Shown: positions 15,134 to 23,150, counted from the stretch's first letter. The stretch: DNA of 37,551 bases from Candidatus Rokuibacteriota bacterium (GCA_016184365.1 JACPCW010000106.1:1-37551); one strand, 5' to 3'. The notes: generated by a model not told the origin, from the sequence alone. Numbers and translations are program-made.

Positions 15134-15641
15134 CGTAACGGTCCCGGAGACCCACGCGGTCGAAGTACCCGCGGACCTCGTCCTCGTTGATGCCCGGCAG
15201 CGTCAGCAGAAATCTGACGTCCTCCATTTCCCTGAGCGTACGCCGTGGATCGTTTTTCATTGCCTGGATCTTCATGGCCGCGAGATGTTCGGGGCGTGGC
15301 ACCGGCACAGGGCGCTCGTCCGGGCCCGGCATCGTTCGACAGTCGGCGAAGAGGTGCTCGCCCGTTTCGCCGCTCACGTAGATGAAGTCCACGCGGCCGA
15401 GGGCGGCGAGGCCGTGGACGTGATTCGAATAGCCGGCGGACGCGTGTAACGTTTCGTACCCGAGCGCCTCGAGGAACGCCACGAGCTGCGGCTGAGCGCC
15501 GGACTCGGTGACGAAATCGAGATCGAACGTGCCGCGCGTCATGCCGTAGGCATGAAGGCCGAAGGCGCCGACGACGGCGTAGCGATACCCCGTCTGCTCG
15601 AAGAACCCGGCGATCGTCTGGAGGACGCGACCGAAATCCAA
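15111..15641 (-). CDS. Nucleotidyltransferase-fold protein (DUF6036/AbiEii-like)
   Basis: About 176 residues. The helix-strand start GYRYAVVGAFGLHAYGMTRG followed by TFDLDFVTE is the G-x-x-A...R-x-T-x-D-h-D signature of minimal nucleotidyltransferases, with the two aspartates as metal ligands. A third acidic strand (GRVDFIYV) and a helical tail ending LPGINEDEVRGYF follow. No ATG is in frame at the expected position; TTG 15641 is the best start, giving MDFGRVLQ. With the overlapping small gene it forms a two-gene unit of the kind often annotated as abortive-infection or toxin-antitoxin-like. Whether it modifies RNA or protein is unknown. Confidence 0.7.
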   Translation of the reverse strand: MDFGRVLQTIAGFFEQTGYRYAVVGAFGLHAYGMTRGTFDLDFVTESGAQPQLVAFLEALGYETLHASAGYSNHVHGLAALGRVDFIYVSGETGEHLFADCRTMPGPDERPVPVPRPEHLAAMKIQAMKNDPRRTLREMEDVRFLLTLPGINEDEVRGYFDRVGLRDRYDELRRLR

Positions 15642-15742
15642 CGCGAGTGTCCCAGTGTGCCGGAGCTTAGCATGGCCCGCGGGTCCGCCCTTGGCGCCAC
15701 GGCCAGCAGCAGCCTGGATTTCGGGGCGGTCACACGCCGGTG

Positions 15743-15748
15743 TATCCT
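15743..15748 (+). promoter_or_regulatory. Candidate -10 element (TATCCT) before the TPP enzyme gene
   Basis: TATCCT lies about 37 bases before ATG 15786, which itself has an AAAGGA site six to seven bases upstream. TTCGGG, seventeen bases before the hexamer, is a weak -35. The region is the only gap between the divergent nucleotidyltransferase and TPP genes. Confidence 0.35.
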
Positions 15749-15785
15749 CGGCCGGCCTACGCAGCGTCGACGGAAAGGACATCGC

Positions 15786-17441
15786 ATGAAGATCAAGGCG
15801 GCAAACGCGGTCGCGCGCATCCTCAAGGCCGAGGGCATTCCGTGGGTGAGCTGCTACCCGACCAACCACGTGAACAACGCCCTCGGCGAGGAAGGCGTGC
15901 CCATGCTGATGATGGGCGAGGAACGTTTCGCCGTCGCGGTGGCCGACGCGTTCTCGCGGGTGACGAGCGGCAAGCAGATCGGCGTCTGCACCGTCATGGC
16001 GAACCTGAACGCCGCCGGGCTGCAGATGGCGTACGGCGCGATCGCGCAGGCGTGGGAAGACTCCTCCCCGCTGCTGGTCATCACCGAAGGGGTGAGCCGC
16101 GGCGCGCATCGCCACACCCATTACGACATGGCCGAAGCCATGAAGTCGGTCACGAAGTGGGTCGGCGAGATCGACCGCGCGGAGCTCGTGCCGGAGTACG
16201 TGCGGCGCGCCTTCACGCACCTGCGCTCCGGCCGCCCCGGTCCCGTGCTGCTGATCGTCCCGCGCGATCTCGGCGAGTACGAAGAGGACGAGCACCCGTA
16301 CACGCCGGTGAAGGGCTGGCGGTCCGGTCCCGACCCGGACGACGTGAAGGCGGCCGTGAAGACGCTGCTCGCCGCGAAGGATCCCCTGCTCTACGTCGGC
16401 GAAGGCGTGCTGTACGCCGATGCGACGAGCGAGCTCGTGCAGTTCGCGGAGCTCGCGCAGGTGCCGGTGCTCACGACGCTCAAGGGAAAGAGCGCGTTCC
16501 CCGAGAACCATCCCCTCTCCGTCGGCATCCGCGGCTCGCTCGCCGAGCACTTCCTCCGCAAGGCCGACGTGCTCTTCTCGATCGGCTCGAGTCTCTTCCC
16601 GAACCGGTTCAGCCACGCGATCCCCGACCCGTCGAAGAAGACGATCGTGCAGTGCACGGTCGACATGCTCGACATCAACCGCAGCTACGAGACCCGGCAC
16701 GCGGTGATCGGCGACGCGAGGCTCACGCTCCAGGCCCTGATCGAGGAGTTCTCGAAGCGGACGGGCGGCGTGCGCAAGAACGCCGGGCTGATCGCCGAGA
16801 TCCGCCGCGAAAAGGACGCGTTCCTCGCGAAGTTCCGGCCGTGGCTCGAGTCGAGCGAGACGCCGATCAATCCGTATCGCGTGCTCGGCGACCTCATGAG
16901 GGTGCTCGACCCGAAGAACTCGTTCGTGACCGCGGACTCCGGCAACACGCGCGATCAGACGAGCACGGTCTACGAATCACAGATCCCGCGCGGCTTCCTC
17001 GGGTGGGGCAACGTCTCGACGCTCGGCTTCAGCCTGGCCGGGGCCATCGGCGCGAAGCTCGCGTATCCGAATCGGCAGGTCGTCCACGTCACCGGCGACG
17101 CCGGCGTCTGCTACATGATGGGCAACTTCGAGGCGGTCGCGCGGTACAAGCTCGGCATCACGACGCTCCACATCAACAACGGCGGCTACTCCGGCTACGG
17201 CCCCGGCTTCTGGGGCGCCGGCCACGATCCGTACACGTGGAGGGTGTCGGACCACGGCTCGGCCTGCATGGCGTCGATGGCGAAGGCCGTCGGCTTTCAC
17301 GCGGAAGACGTGACGCAGCCGTCGGAGATCATCCCGGCGCTCGAGCGCGCGCTCGACGAGAACGCGAAGGGCCGGCCGGCGTTCCTCGAATTCATGGCGT
17401 CGCACCATCCGGTGCACGGCGGCTGGGTCCGGCCGGCGTAG
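15786..17441 (+). CDS. Thiamine pyrophosphate-dependent enzyme (acetolactate synthase/benzoylformate decarboxylase-like)
   Basis: A 551-residue protein with the three-domain POX layout. The N-terminal PYR domain carries the cofactor-activating glutamate in MGEERFAVAVADAFSR (residue 45 or 46). The central domain has PLLYVGEGVLYADATSELVQ. The C-terminal PP domain has the TPP/Mg motif GDAG...NN (VTGDAGVCYMMGNFEA then TLHINNGGYSG, about residues 436-467), with Ala in place of the more usual second Gly. The start is supported by an AAAGGA site. Such enzymes decarboxylate or ligate 2-oxo acids; the specific reaction, for example oxalyl-CoA, sulfopyruvate or benzoylformate chemistry, cannot be assigned. 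It is monocistronic between divergent and convergent neighbours. Confidence 0.9.
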   Translation: MKIKAANAVARILKAEGIPWVSCYPTNHVNNALGEEGVPMLMMGEERFAVAVADAFSRVTSGKQIGVCTVMANLNAAGLQMAYGAIAQAWEDSSPLLVITEGVSRGAHRHTHYDMAEAMKSVTKWVGEIDRAELVPEYVRRAFTHLRSGRPGPVLLIVPRDLGEYEEDEHPYTPVKGWRSGPDPDDVKAAVKTLLAAKDPLLYVGEGVLYADATSELVQFAELAQVPVLTTLKGKSAFPENHPLSVGIRGSLAEHFLRKADVLFSIGSSLFPNRFSHAIPDPSKKTIVQCTVDMLDINRSYETRHAVIGDARLTLQALIEEFSKRTGGVRKNAGLIAEIRREKDAFLAKFRPWLESSETPINPYRVLGDLMRVLDPKNSFVTADSGNTRDQTSTVYESQIPRGFLGWGNVSTLGFSLAGAIGAKLAYPNRQVVHVTGDAGVCYMMGNFEAVARYKLGITTLHINNGGYSGYGPGFWGAGHDPYTWRVSDHGSACMASMAKAVGFHAEDVTQPSEIIPALERALDENAKGRPAFLEFMASHHPVHGGWVRPA

Positions 17442-17454
17442 CGGAACCGGCCGG
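17429..17454. terminator. Possible bidirectional terminator hairpin
   Basis: CCGGCCGG (17429-17436) can pair with CCGGCCGG (17447-17454) across a ten-base loop that contains the TAG stop of the TPP gene. It lies between convergent genes. There is no T-tract, and the sequence is self-complementary and short, so this is tentative. Confidence 0.3.
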
Positions 17455-17468
17455 CCCGGCCAAGAAGG

Positions 17469-18506
17469 TCATCGCGCGGCGGCGCCGCAGCGCACGATCA
17501 GGACACCCGAGCTGCGGATCTGACCGAGCGCGAGGCCGCCCGGCACGCGCACCGCCACCGACACGGAGCGCCCGTATCGCCGATCACCGTCCCAGAGAAG
17601 CTGCGGCATGGCATTCGCGCCGAGCTGATCGACACCGATCGACAGCACGCCCGACGGCGACGAGCTCGACGGGAGCGCCAGGTTCAGGAACGTCCGGAAC
17701 ACGGAGTACTGCCCGGCGATCAGGACGCGGTCGCCGTCGAGCGTGAGATTGTCCGGATGGATCGGGAGCCCGGCCGTCGCGAAGCGCGGCGCCCCGGTCT
17801 CGCCATCCGGGCTCTTGCTGATGAAGCGCAGGCGGCGGCCCCAGTAGTCGGACACGAGCAGGCCGCGATCGCCGAGATGGATGATGCCGTTGGCGCCGCG
17901 GAATCCGTCGGCGAAGTGGGACGCTTCCCACCCGGGCGCATCGGCGACGCGACGCACGCGCGCGACGCCGCGCCACGGCACCCAGCCGGACAGCATGCCG
18001 GACGCATCGAACCGCGTGACGTACACCGCGTCGCCGACCGCCTGGATGTCGTTGGCCGCCTCGAACGACTCGTCGAGGTTGTCGACCCACGGCGCCGCCG
18101 CATCGTTGACGGCGCCGTTTTCGATCGCGAGCCGCCAGATCCGGGGCCGCTCGGCGCGGTCGAGCACGTAGAGCGTCGCGTCACCGTCGCGCGCGCCGCG
18201 CACGAGCGACATCCCGAGCGGATCGAACGCGCCGCTCGACGGACGCCAGGCGCGTGTCGTTCGCGCGGGGACCAAGGCGCCGATCAGCGTCGCGGCGCCG
18301 ATCTGCGAGCGCTCGCGGACGAACAGCCGCACGGCGCCGTTCGGCAGCGGCACCGCGACGACGTCTTCCGGACCGCCCTCGGTCTCGATGGTCGCAACGG
18401 GCGCGGCGGTGCACGGCAGCGCGGCCGGCGTCGCGTTCGCCGTGACCGCCATCGCGAAGACGATCATCGTGCCAGCCGCCCGCTTCAGGGTCGCGTCGCC
18501 GGCCAC
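17469..18506 (-). CDS. Exported beta-propeller protein (SMP-30/paraoxonase-like)
   Basis: A 345-residue protein with a GTG start and a signal peptide-like start (TMIVFAMAVTANATPAALPC). Repeated propeller-like strands follow: LYVLDRAERPRIWRLAIENG, NDIQAVGDAVYVTRFDASG, GANGIIHLGDRGLLVSDYWG, RRLRFISKSPDG and IHPDNLTLDGDRVLIAG. The spacing and the N-D/D-N acidic residues on blade edges fit six-bladed calcium-dependent lactonase/arylesterase propellers. It overlaps the alpha/beta hydrolase gene by 22 bases, as the third gene of an operon. It may be a secreted lactonase, or a binding propeller without activity. The substrate is unknown. Confidence 0.7.
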   Translation of the reverse strand: MAGDATLKRAAGTMIVFAMAVTANATPAALPCTAAPVATIETEGGPEDVVAVPLPNGAVRLFVRERSQIGAATLIGALVPARTTRAWRPSSGAFDPLGMSLVRGARDGDATLYVLDRAERPRIWRLAIENGAVNDAAAPWVDNLDESFEAANDIQAVGDAVYVTRFDASGMLSGWVPWRGVARVRRVADAPGWEASHFADGFRGANGIIHLGDRGLLVSDYWGRRLRFISKSPDGETGAPRFATAGLPIHPDNLTLDGDRVLIAGQYSVFRTFLNLALPSSSSPSGVLSIGVDQLGANAMPQLLWDGDRRYGRSVSVAVRVPGGLALGQIRSSGVLIVRCGAAAR

Positions 18507-19369
18507 ACCGGCGCGGCGCTCGCCGTCAGGAACCCGGCGACGAACTCATCGGCGTGCGCGATGGTGTGCGTGTCCGAGGGCGTCTTCACGTCGAGGTAAT
18601 GGCCGTGATCGACGCCGCGCGAGGCATCGCTGCGCGGAACGGTCTCGAGCTTCGCGCGGATCGCGGGATCGTCCTCGTCCGGACCCGTCAGCCCGAGGGC
18701 GGAGCCCCAGCGCTCGCCGAAGTACAGAATCGTCTGGGCGAGATCGCCGATCGGATACGCGCGGGCGAGCACGCGGTCCTCCTGCGACGCCAGGACCGCG
18801 ATGCGCTCGGTGGCGAGCGCCCCCGTGCGGTAACACGTCGGACCGACGCGACCGAGACAGTCGCTGTCGATCGCCGCCGCCATGAGACACACGCGGGCCA
18901 GCCGCGGCACGCCGGCCCACTGCATCTCGGCGAGGCGCTGCGCCGTGTGCATCGCCACGCGGGAGCCGAGACTGTGCGCGACGAGCGAGATGTGCGCCGA
19001 CCCGTCGACGTTGTGGTTGATCCACGTCACGAGCGCCTCGGCGGAGTCGTCCGCGTCCTTGCCCTCGAAGGGATACGTGAGCGCCTTCGCCCATCCGTCG
19101 CCGGGCCAGAGCACGGCCAGCAGCATGGCGGTGACGCCTCGGGCCCGCAGCAGGCGAGCGAAGCGCACGAGCGATCGCATCCCATCGAAGCGGGTGTTGT
19201 TGAAGCCATGCAGCAGCACGACGAGCTCGCGGTCGCGCGTGGCCGCGGTGAACGCGGGCAACCCCGGGCCGTCCGCGTCGTAGAGATGCGCGCCGTCGAC
19301 GGTATAGAGGTGACCGGCGGCGACCGCGCCGCCGACGTCGTCGTGCCGCAGATCGAGGAGGTGCACCAT
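18485..19369 (-). CDS. Alpha/beta hydrolase (lipase-like, DUF900-type)
   Basis: A 294-residue protein. The oxyanion strand is VVLLHGFNNTRFDGMRSL (from about residue 50), the lid region WPGDGWAKALTYPFEGKDAD, and the nucleophile Ser133 in LVAHSLGSRVAM, an A-H-S-L-G elbow in place of G-x-S-x-G. The late acid and histidine probably lie in SQEDRVL and RGVDHGHYLD. It lacks a signal peptide. The start at ATG 19369 overlaps the membrane-protein stop by one base (TGATG); a longer upstream reading frame is rejected on that ground. It is the middle gene of a membrane protein/hydrolase/propeller operon. It is probably an esterase, but the acyl substrate is unknown. Confidence 0.8.
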   Translation of the reverse strand: MVHLLDLRHDDVGGAVAAGHLYTVDGAHLYDADGPGLPAFTAATRDRELVVLLHGFNNTRFDGMRSLVRFARLLRARGVTAMLLAVLWPGDGWAKALTYPFEGKDADDSAEALVTWINHNVDGSAHISLVAHSLGSRVAMHTAQRLAEMQWAGVPRLARVCLMAAAIDSDCLGRVGPTCYRTGALATERIAVLASQEDRVLARAYPIGDLAQTILYFGERWGSALGLTGPDEDDPAIRAKLETVPRSDASRGVDHGHYLDVKTPSDTHTIAHADEFVAGFLTASAAPVWPATRP

Positions 19370-20268
19370 CAGCGGGCCCGGAGCGGCTTGAGCGCCTTGA
19401 CGGCCTGCTGCAGCGCCGTCGCCGCGTCGTGCGCCACCGGCGCGAGCGGCACCGCGACGAGACCGACCATCAGCGACACATGCCACGGCGCGCCGAGCAT
19501 CGCGCCGACACCGACGGCCATGCCGACCGCGACGAAGCTGGCGACGATCTTCGTCTGCGTCACGTACAGCGTCTCGGCGAGCACCAGGGCCGCTTCGATC
19601 CGCGCGTCGATCGCCGTCTCGAGCCGCGCCATCGCCGAACGATCCTCGTCGTCGATGGCCGGCCGATTCGCGACGGACGCCACCTCGCCCAGCGCCGGCG
19701 GACGCAGACCGCGCGTCGCCACGAGCGCGTTCGCGACGCGGATCGCCGTCTGTTCGGGCAGGCCGAGGGCGCGTGCGCAGGCGGCGATCTGCTCGGGCGG
19801 CATCACGCCGAGCCCGATGCGCACGCCCTGCCGCAGCGTGCGCGGCAGGTCACCTTTGGCGCGCCCGCTGCGGTACTGCGCCTTCAGAACCTCCAGCACG
19901 CTCTCGCCATACGCGAGCGCGAGCGCCGGGACCAGCGGATCGAGATTCGCGCGGCCGCGCCGGGATGGTGACGCGCCGTTCCGGCCCGGGCGCCGGGAGA
20001 ACAGCCGCTCGAAGCCGGCGAGGTCGATCACCGCGAAGAGCTTGAGCCCGTCGACGACGCCGAACGCGGCCGTCCCGAGCGCGCCGACGGCGAGCACGAT
20101 CGTTCCCAGATGCTCGAGGAGCGGATTCGGCCTGCCGTCGTCGTCCGCCGGCGCTGCGAGCGCCACGCCCCACGTCGCGAGCAGAAGACCGCCCACGCAC
20201 GCCGCTCTCACCACCGCCGCGCGCATCGCCCTCATGCGTCCCCCCTGTCGGATCGACGTCCGCGTCAC
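19369..20268 (-). CDS. Uncharacterised membrane protein
   Basis: Up to 299 residues; starts at 20268, 20235 or 20226 are possible. An N-terminal hydrophobic segment (AAVVRAACVGGLLLATWGVA) may be a signal peptide ending LAAPA. A second helix follows (HLGTIVLAVGALGTAAFGVV, then DGLKLF). A soluble middle of about 150 residues contains PSRRGRANLDPLVPALAL, and two helices close the protein (VASFVAVGMAVGVGAML and SLMVGLVAVPLAPVAHDAAT). I do not recognise the family. It heads an operon with an alpha/beta hydrolase and an exported propeller, so it may anchor or export an envelope-associated hydrolytic complex. That is inference from linkage only. Confidence 0.7.
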   Translation of the reverse strand: MTRTSIRQGGRMRAMRAAVVRAACVGGLLLATWGVALAAPADDDGRPNPLLEHLGTIVLAVGALGTAAFGVVDGLKLFAVIDLAGFERLFSRRPGRNGASPSRRGRANLDPLVPALALAYGESVLEVLKAQYRSGRAKGDLPRTLRQGVRIGLGVMPPEQIAACARALGLPEQTAIRVANALVATRGLRPPALGEVASVANRPAIDDEDRSAMARLETAIDARIEAALVLAETLYVTQTKIVASFVAVGMAVGVGAMLGAPWHVSLMVGLVAVPLAPVAHDAATALQQAVKALKPLRAR

Positions 20269-20514
20269 GTCCGATCACGCGTGGCCGAAGCAATCGCCGA
20301 ACCACACGTGAACGGCGCGTTTCGCAGCCCACGCGCCGGCGCGCCTCGCCCAGCCGATGGGCAGGTCACGGCGCCCGGCGGCGGCGATGAAGAGAGAACG
20401 CCCGAAAATCGCAGACATCCGGCGCATGCGGCGGTTGTGTGCATGGTGCCCTGCCACTGGACACCGATCAGCGCGGCAGCAGAACCGCGGCGGGCGCACT
20501 ATCATAGCGGCGCC
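20269..20514. promoter_or_regulatory. Divergent intergenic region with -10 candidate for the dioxygenase
   Basis: This 246-base gap separates the divergent membrane-protein and dioxygenase genes and must hold both promoters. TATCAT at 20500-20505 ends nine bases before the dioxygenase ATG, again suggesting a leaderless transcript. I saw no strong hairpin, operator palindrome or small gene. Confidence 0.35.
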
Positions 20515-21387
20515 ATGACGATGACGATCACGGTGACCCGTCTCACGCCGCACTTCGCCGCCCGGATCGACGGCGTCGACATCACGCGACCGATCGACGA
20601 CGCGACGTGGGCGGAGATTCGCGCGGCGCTCGACGAGCATTCGGTGCTCGTGTTCCGCGGTACTCCGCTCGACGACGACCAGCAGATCGCGTTCAGCGAG
20701 CGGTTCGGCGCGCTCGAAGTCACGCGCAGCATGAACCCGGCGGCGGGCACGCCCTTCGCGCGCCAGTCGAACCTCGACATCAAGAGCGGCGAGGTCATTC
20801 CGCCCGACGATCGCCGGATGATCTATCAGCTCGCGAACATGCTGTGGCACAGCGACAGCTCCTTCAAGCCGGTCGCCTCGCTGTGCTCGCTGCTGTCGGC
20901 GCGCCTCGTGCCGCCCGAAGGCGGCGCGACGGAATTCGCGAGCGCGCGCGCCGCGTACCCGTCGCTGCCGGACGACGTGAAACGGCGCGTCGAGGGCCTC
21001 GTCGTCGTCCACGATTTCTCGTGGTCGCGCGATCAGGTGCAGCCCGGGTTCTACAACGCCGAGGAGCGCGCCGTGTACCCGCCCGTGCGCCATCCGATCG
21101 TCCGCACGAACCCCGTGAACGGGCGCCGCTCGCTGTTTCTCGGCGCGCACGCCTCGCACATCGAGGGCATGTCGGTCGAAGCGGGTCGCGCCCTGCTGAA
21201 GCAGCTGCTGGCGCACGTGACACAGCTCGAGTTCTGCTACCGGCACGAGTGGCGCGAAGGCGACCTCATCGTGTGGGACAACCGCTGCGTGCTGCACCGG
21301 GCGACGCCGTACGACACGCAGCGCCACAAGCGCCTGATGCAGCGGACGACGGTGGGCGGCGACCCGAACGAGTACGCAATACGTTGA
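20515..21387 (+). CDS. TauD/TfdA-family Fe(II)/2-oxoglutarate dioxygenase
   Basis: A 290-residue jelly-roll dioxygenase. The iron-binding facial triad is His112 and Asp114 (LWHSDSSF) and His261 (RCVLHRATPYD). Arg277 (MQRTTVGG) should bind the 2-oxoglutarate carboxylate. The N-terminal RLTPHFAARIDGVDITRPID and the LLSARLVPPEGGATEFAS segment are typical of the 2,4-D/taurine dioxygenase branch. The primary substrate could be an aryloxyalkanoate, sulfonate or other small acid; sequence alone does not decide. It is monocistronic. A truncated palindromic element lies just after its stop. Confidence 0.9.
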   Translation: MTMTITVTRLTPHFAARIDGVDITRPIDDATWAEIRAALDEHSVLVFRGTPLDDDQQIAFSERFGALEVTRSMNPAAGTPFARQSNLDIKSGEVIPPDDRRMIYQLANMLWHSDSSFKPVASLCSLLSARLVPPEGGATEFASARAAYPSLPDDVKRRVEGLVVVHDFSWSRDQVQPGFYNAEERAVYPPVRHPIVRTNPVNGRRSLFLGAHASHIEGMSVEAGRALLKQLLAHVTQLEFCYRHEWREGDLIVWDNRCVLHRATPYDTQRHKRLMQRTTVGGDPNEYAIR

Positions 21388-21397
21388 CGGAGTTCGA

Positions 21398-21440
21398 GGG
21401 GCGCCCCGGGAAATCCGGGGCGCTCCGAGCGCTGGGGTCA
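21398..21440 (-). repeat. Partial two-hairpin palindromic element after the dioxygenase gene
   Basis: GCGCCCCGG (21401-21409) pairs with CCGGGGCGC (21415-21423) across loop GAAAT; the stem extends outward three more pairs, one of them G-T. The flank TCCGAGCGCTGGGGTCAG resembles the linker of the copy at 30021, but hairpin 1 is missing. It begins about ten bases after the TGA of the dioxygenase gene and could terminate it. Confidence 0.65.
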
Positions 21441-21451
21441 GTGACCGCAGC

Positions 21452-21656
21452 TCACAGATGTTCGGGCCGCAGGCCGGTGCGCTTCGCAATCCGGGCCAGC
21501 ATGCGAGGCCCGATCTCGTCGTCGTCGTGAAAGGCGAACATTCTCAGGAGCCGCCTCCTGCGTTTCCCCGTACGCAAGGACGCCGGGGAGTTCGACCACC
21601 TCGGCTAGCCAACGGCCATCGTCCTCGCGTTCGATCTCGACCTTAAACGTGATCAA
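21452..21656 (-). pseudogene. Collapsed hicB-hicA toxin-antitoxin locus
   Basis: From a TTG start with an upstream GGAGG, the frame reads ITFKVEIEREDDGRWLAEVV then ELPGVLAYGETQE, the N-terminal domain of a HicB antitoxin. It then shifts: the next frame reads RRLLRMFAFHDDDEIGPRML followed by ARIAKRTGLRPEHL and TGA, the C-terminal end of a HicA-like toxin. The HicB tail and the HicA double-stranded-RNA-binding start, including its catalytic histidine region, are missing. The join falls at an inverted repeat CAGGAG-GCGG-CTCCTG (21545-21560). No active pair remains. Confidence 0.6.
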
Positions 21657-21985
21657 GCGGGCATGGCCTCCGGATCAAGAGTATACGATCCGAACGCCGG
21701 TGACCCCGGCGGCAGAATCTGCCGAACGCCGCGGTTGAGCGGCCGGCGCAACCGGTCCACTCGAATCGCAGGTTCGGCGATGCATGACCGGCAATCCAGC
21801 GTTTCGACTTCACCGCCGAGTGACGTCGCGCCCTGGAACACGTGGGTCACCGTCGCCTTGCGATGTGGCAGGTCAACGGCCGCAAGCCACGCCTTGTTCA
21901 GGTTTGGCGCCCGTCTGTATGTCTCGACGCATTTCCGCGGATTACCGCAACGCCGTCCCGTGTAGATCTGCGTCGTGCTCACGTC
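21657..21985 (-). other. Gene-debris region with a tyrosine-recombinase C-terminal motif
   Basis: Codons at about 21955-21985 on the minus strand read LEDVSTTQIYT, the invariant end of tyrosine recombinases (LGHEDVSTTQIYTHV) including the tyrosine nucleophile. The preceding helices and the LGH motif are missing. The frame continues for about 100 residues into sequence I do not recognise (NKAWLAAVDLPHRKATVTHV), which may not be coding. Base composition is less GC-rich than in the flanking genes. I read it as integrase-associated debris between the collapsed hic locus and the acyl-CoA dehydrogenase gene. Confidence 0.4.
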
Positions 21986-22001
21986 TTCGAGGCTCCCAGC
22001 T

Positions 22002-23150
22002 CTATAGCCGGGCCTGCTCGATCGGCAGGCCGAGCCAGTAGCGCCCCACCAGCTCGTACATCGCCAGCCGCGACTGCAGGTGCTGGCTGATCACGTGCGC
22101 GTCCTGGAAGTAGCGCTGGAGCGGATGCTCCTCGTAGATGGCGGTCGCGCCCGCCGCGTTGTACGCCGCATCCACGACCTTGGTCGCCAGTCGGATCGCA
22201 TGCGTCGTCGCGATGCGGAGGTTCGCGCGATCGTCCAGCGCGAGGTCGCCGGCTGACGCCGCGGCCCACGTGTCGCGAATGGCCTCGGTGAGGAACGCCT
22301 TCGCGGAACGAAGATTCGCCTCGGCGTGCCCCATGTCGGCCTGCACCATCGCCTGGTCGCGCAGGAGGCCCGGCATCCCGCGCGGCGTCTTCGCGCCGGC
22401 GAGGTCGTAGAACACTTCCAGGCACGAGCGCGCGAGGCCGACGGCCACCGACGCGTCGCCCGTCGCGAAACCGAGCGTGCGCGGGATGCGGTACAGCGGG
22501 CCCGGCTCGAGAATTGGCGCCGTCACGGACAGCACCGAACGCTCCTCCGGCACGAAGACGTCGTTCACCGCGAAGTGATGCGTGCCCGTCCCGCGCATGC
22601 CGCGCACGTGCCACGTGTCCAGGATCTCGGCCTCGCCTGCGGGCACGAAGCAGTAGCGCGCCTGCGGAGCGCCGTTCGCCTCGCGCACCAGCTCGCCGTT
22701 GTCGATCACCTGGCAATGCGCGCCGAACCACGACGCGTGCCGACAACCGGTGCTGAAGCCCTGGCGCGCGGTGACGCGGTAGCCGCCGGGCGCGACGACG
22801 GCCTTCCCGGTCGGCGCCGGACTGTTGGCGACGACGCCGCGCGGCGTGTCGATCCAGATCTTGCGCGCCCGTTCGCGTGGCATGCGCGCGCCGTACGTCG
22901 CGAAGATGGCGCCCTGGTTGACGCACCACGCCGTGCTCGCGTCCGCCTTGCCGAGCACCTCGATCACCTGCGCATACGTCGGCAGGTCGAGCTCGAAGCC
23001 GCCGTAGTTGCGCGGGAACGCCATGTGGAAGAACCCCGCGTCCGCGAGCGCCTCGAACAGCGGCTTCGGCAGCTCGCGGTCGCGCTCGATCTCGTCGGCC
23101 GCCGCGCGGACCTTCGGCGCCAGCTCGTGCGCGCGCTCGAGCAGCGTCAT
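22002..23150 (-). CDS. Acyl-CoA dehydrogenase-fold flavoprotein (HsaA/DszC-like group D monooxygenase candidate)
   Basis: A 382-residue protein. N-terminal helices (LLERAHELAPKVRAAADEIE), then LPKPLFEALADAGFFHMAFP, the middle beta-domain with GYRVTARQGFSTGC and DTWHVRGMRGTGTHHFAV, and the C-terminal helical bundle ending EHPLQRYFQDAHVISQHLQS. The R-G-T-G-T/S-H motif and the DAHVISQH end are typical of the flavin-dependent hydroxylase branch (HsaA, DszC) rather than classical acyl-CoA dehydrogenases. It starts at ATG 23150 in an ATGA overlap with the enoyl-CoA hydratase stop. Two-component monooxygenation of a ring or sulfur compound is a family-level guess. Confidence 0.85.
   Translation of the reverse strand: MTLLERAHELAPKVRAAADEIERDRELPKPLFEALADAGFFHMAFPRNYGGFELDLPTYAQVIEVLGKADASTAWCVNQGAIFATYGARMPRERARKIWIDTPRGVVANSPAPTGKAVVAPGGYRVTARQGFSTGCRHASWFGAHCQVIDNGELVREANGAPQARYCFVPAGEAEILDTWHVRGMRGTGTHHFAVNDVFVPEERSVLSVTAPILEPGPLYRIPRTLGFATGDASVAVGLARSCLEVFYDLAGAKTPRGMPGLLRDQAMVQADMGHAEANLRSAKAFLTEAIRDTWAAASAGDLALDDRANLRIATTHAIRLATKVVDAAYNAAGATAIYEEHPLQRYFQDAHVISQHLQSRLAMYELVGRYWLGLPIEQARL

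Noticed and set aside
15111..16700. A 529-codon minus-strand frame covering the nucleotidyltransferase and extending under the TPP gene
   Set aside because: The upstream part is a shadow of the TPP enzyme; only the last about 176 codons have nucleotidyltransferase motifs.
21657..21985. A full gene for a 109-residue protein starting at the VSTTQIYT motif
   Set aside because: Only the first ten residues are recognisable; the rest lacks similarity and the frame overlaps the hicB start, so debris is more likely.
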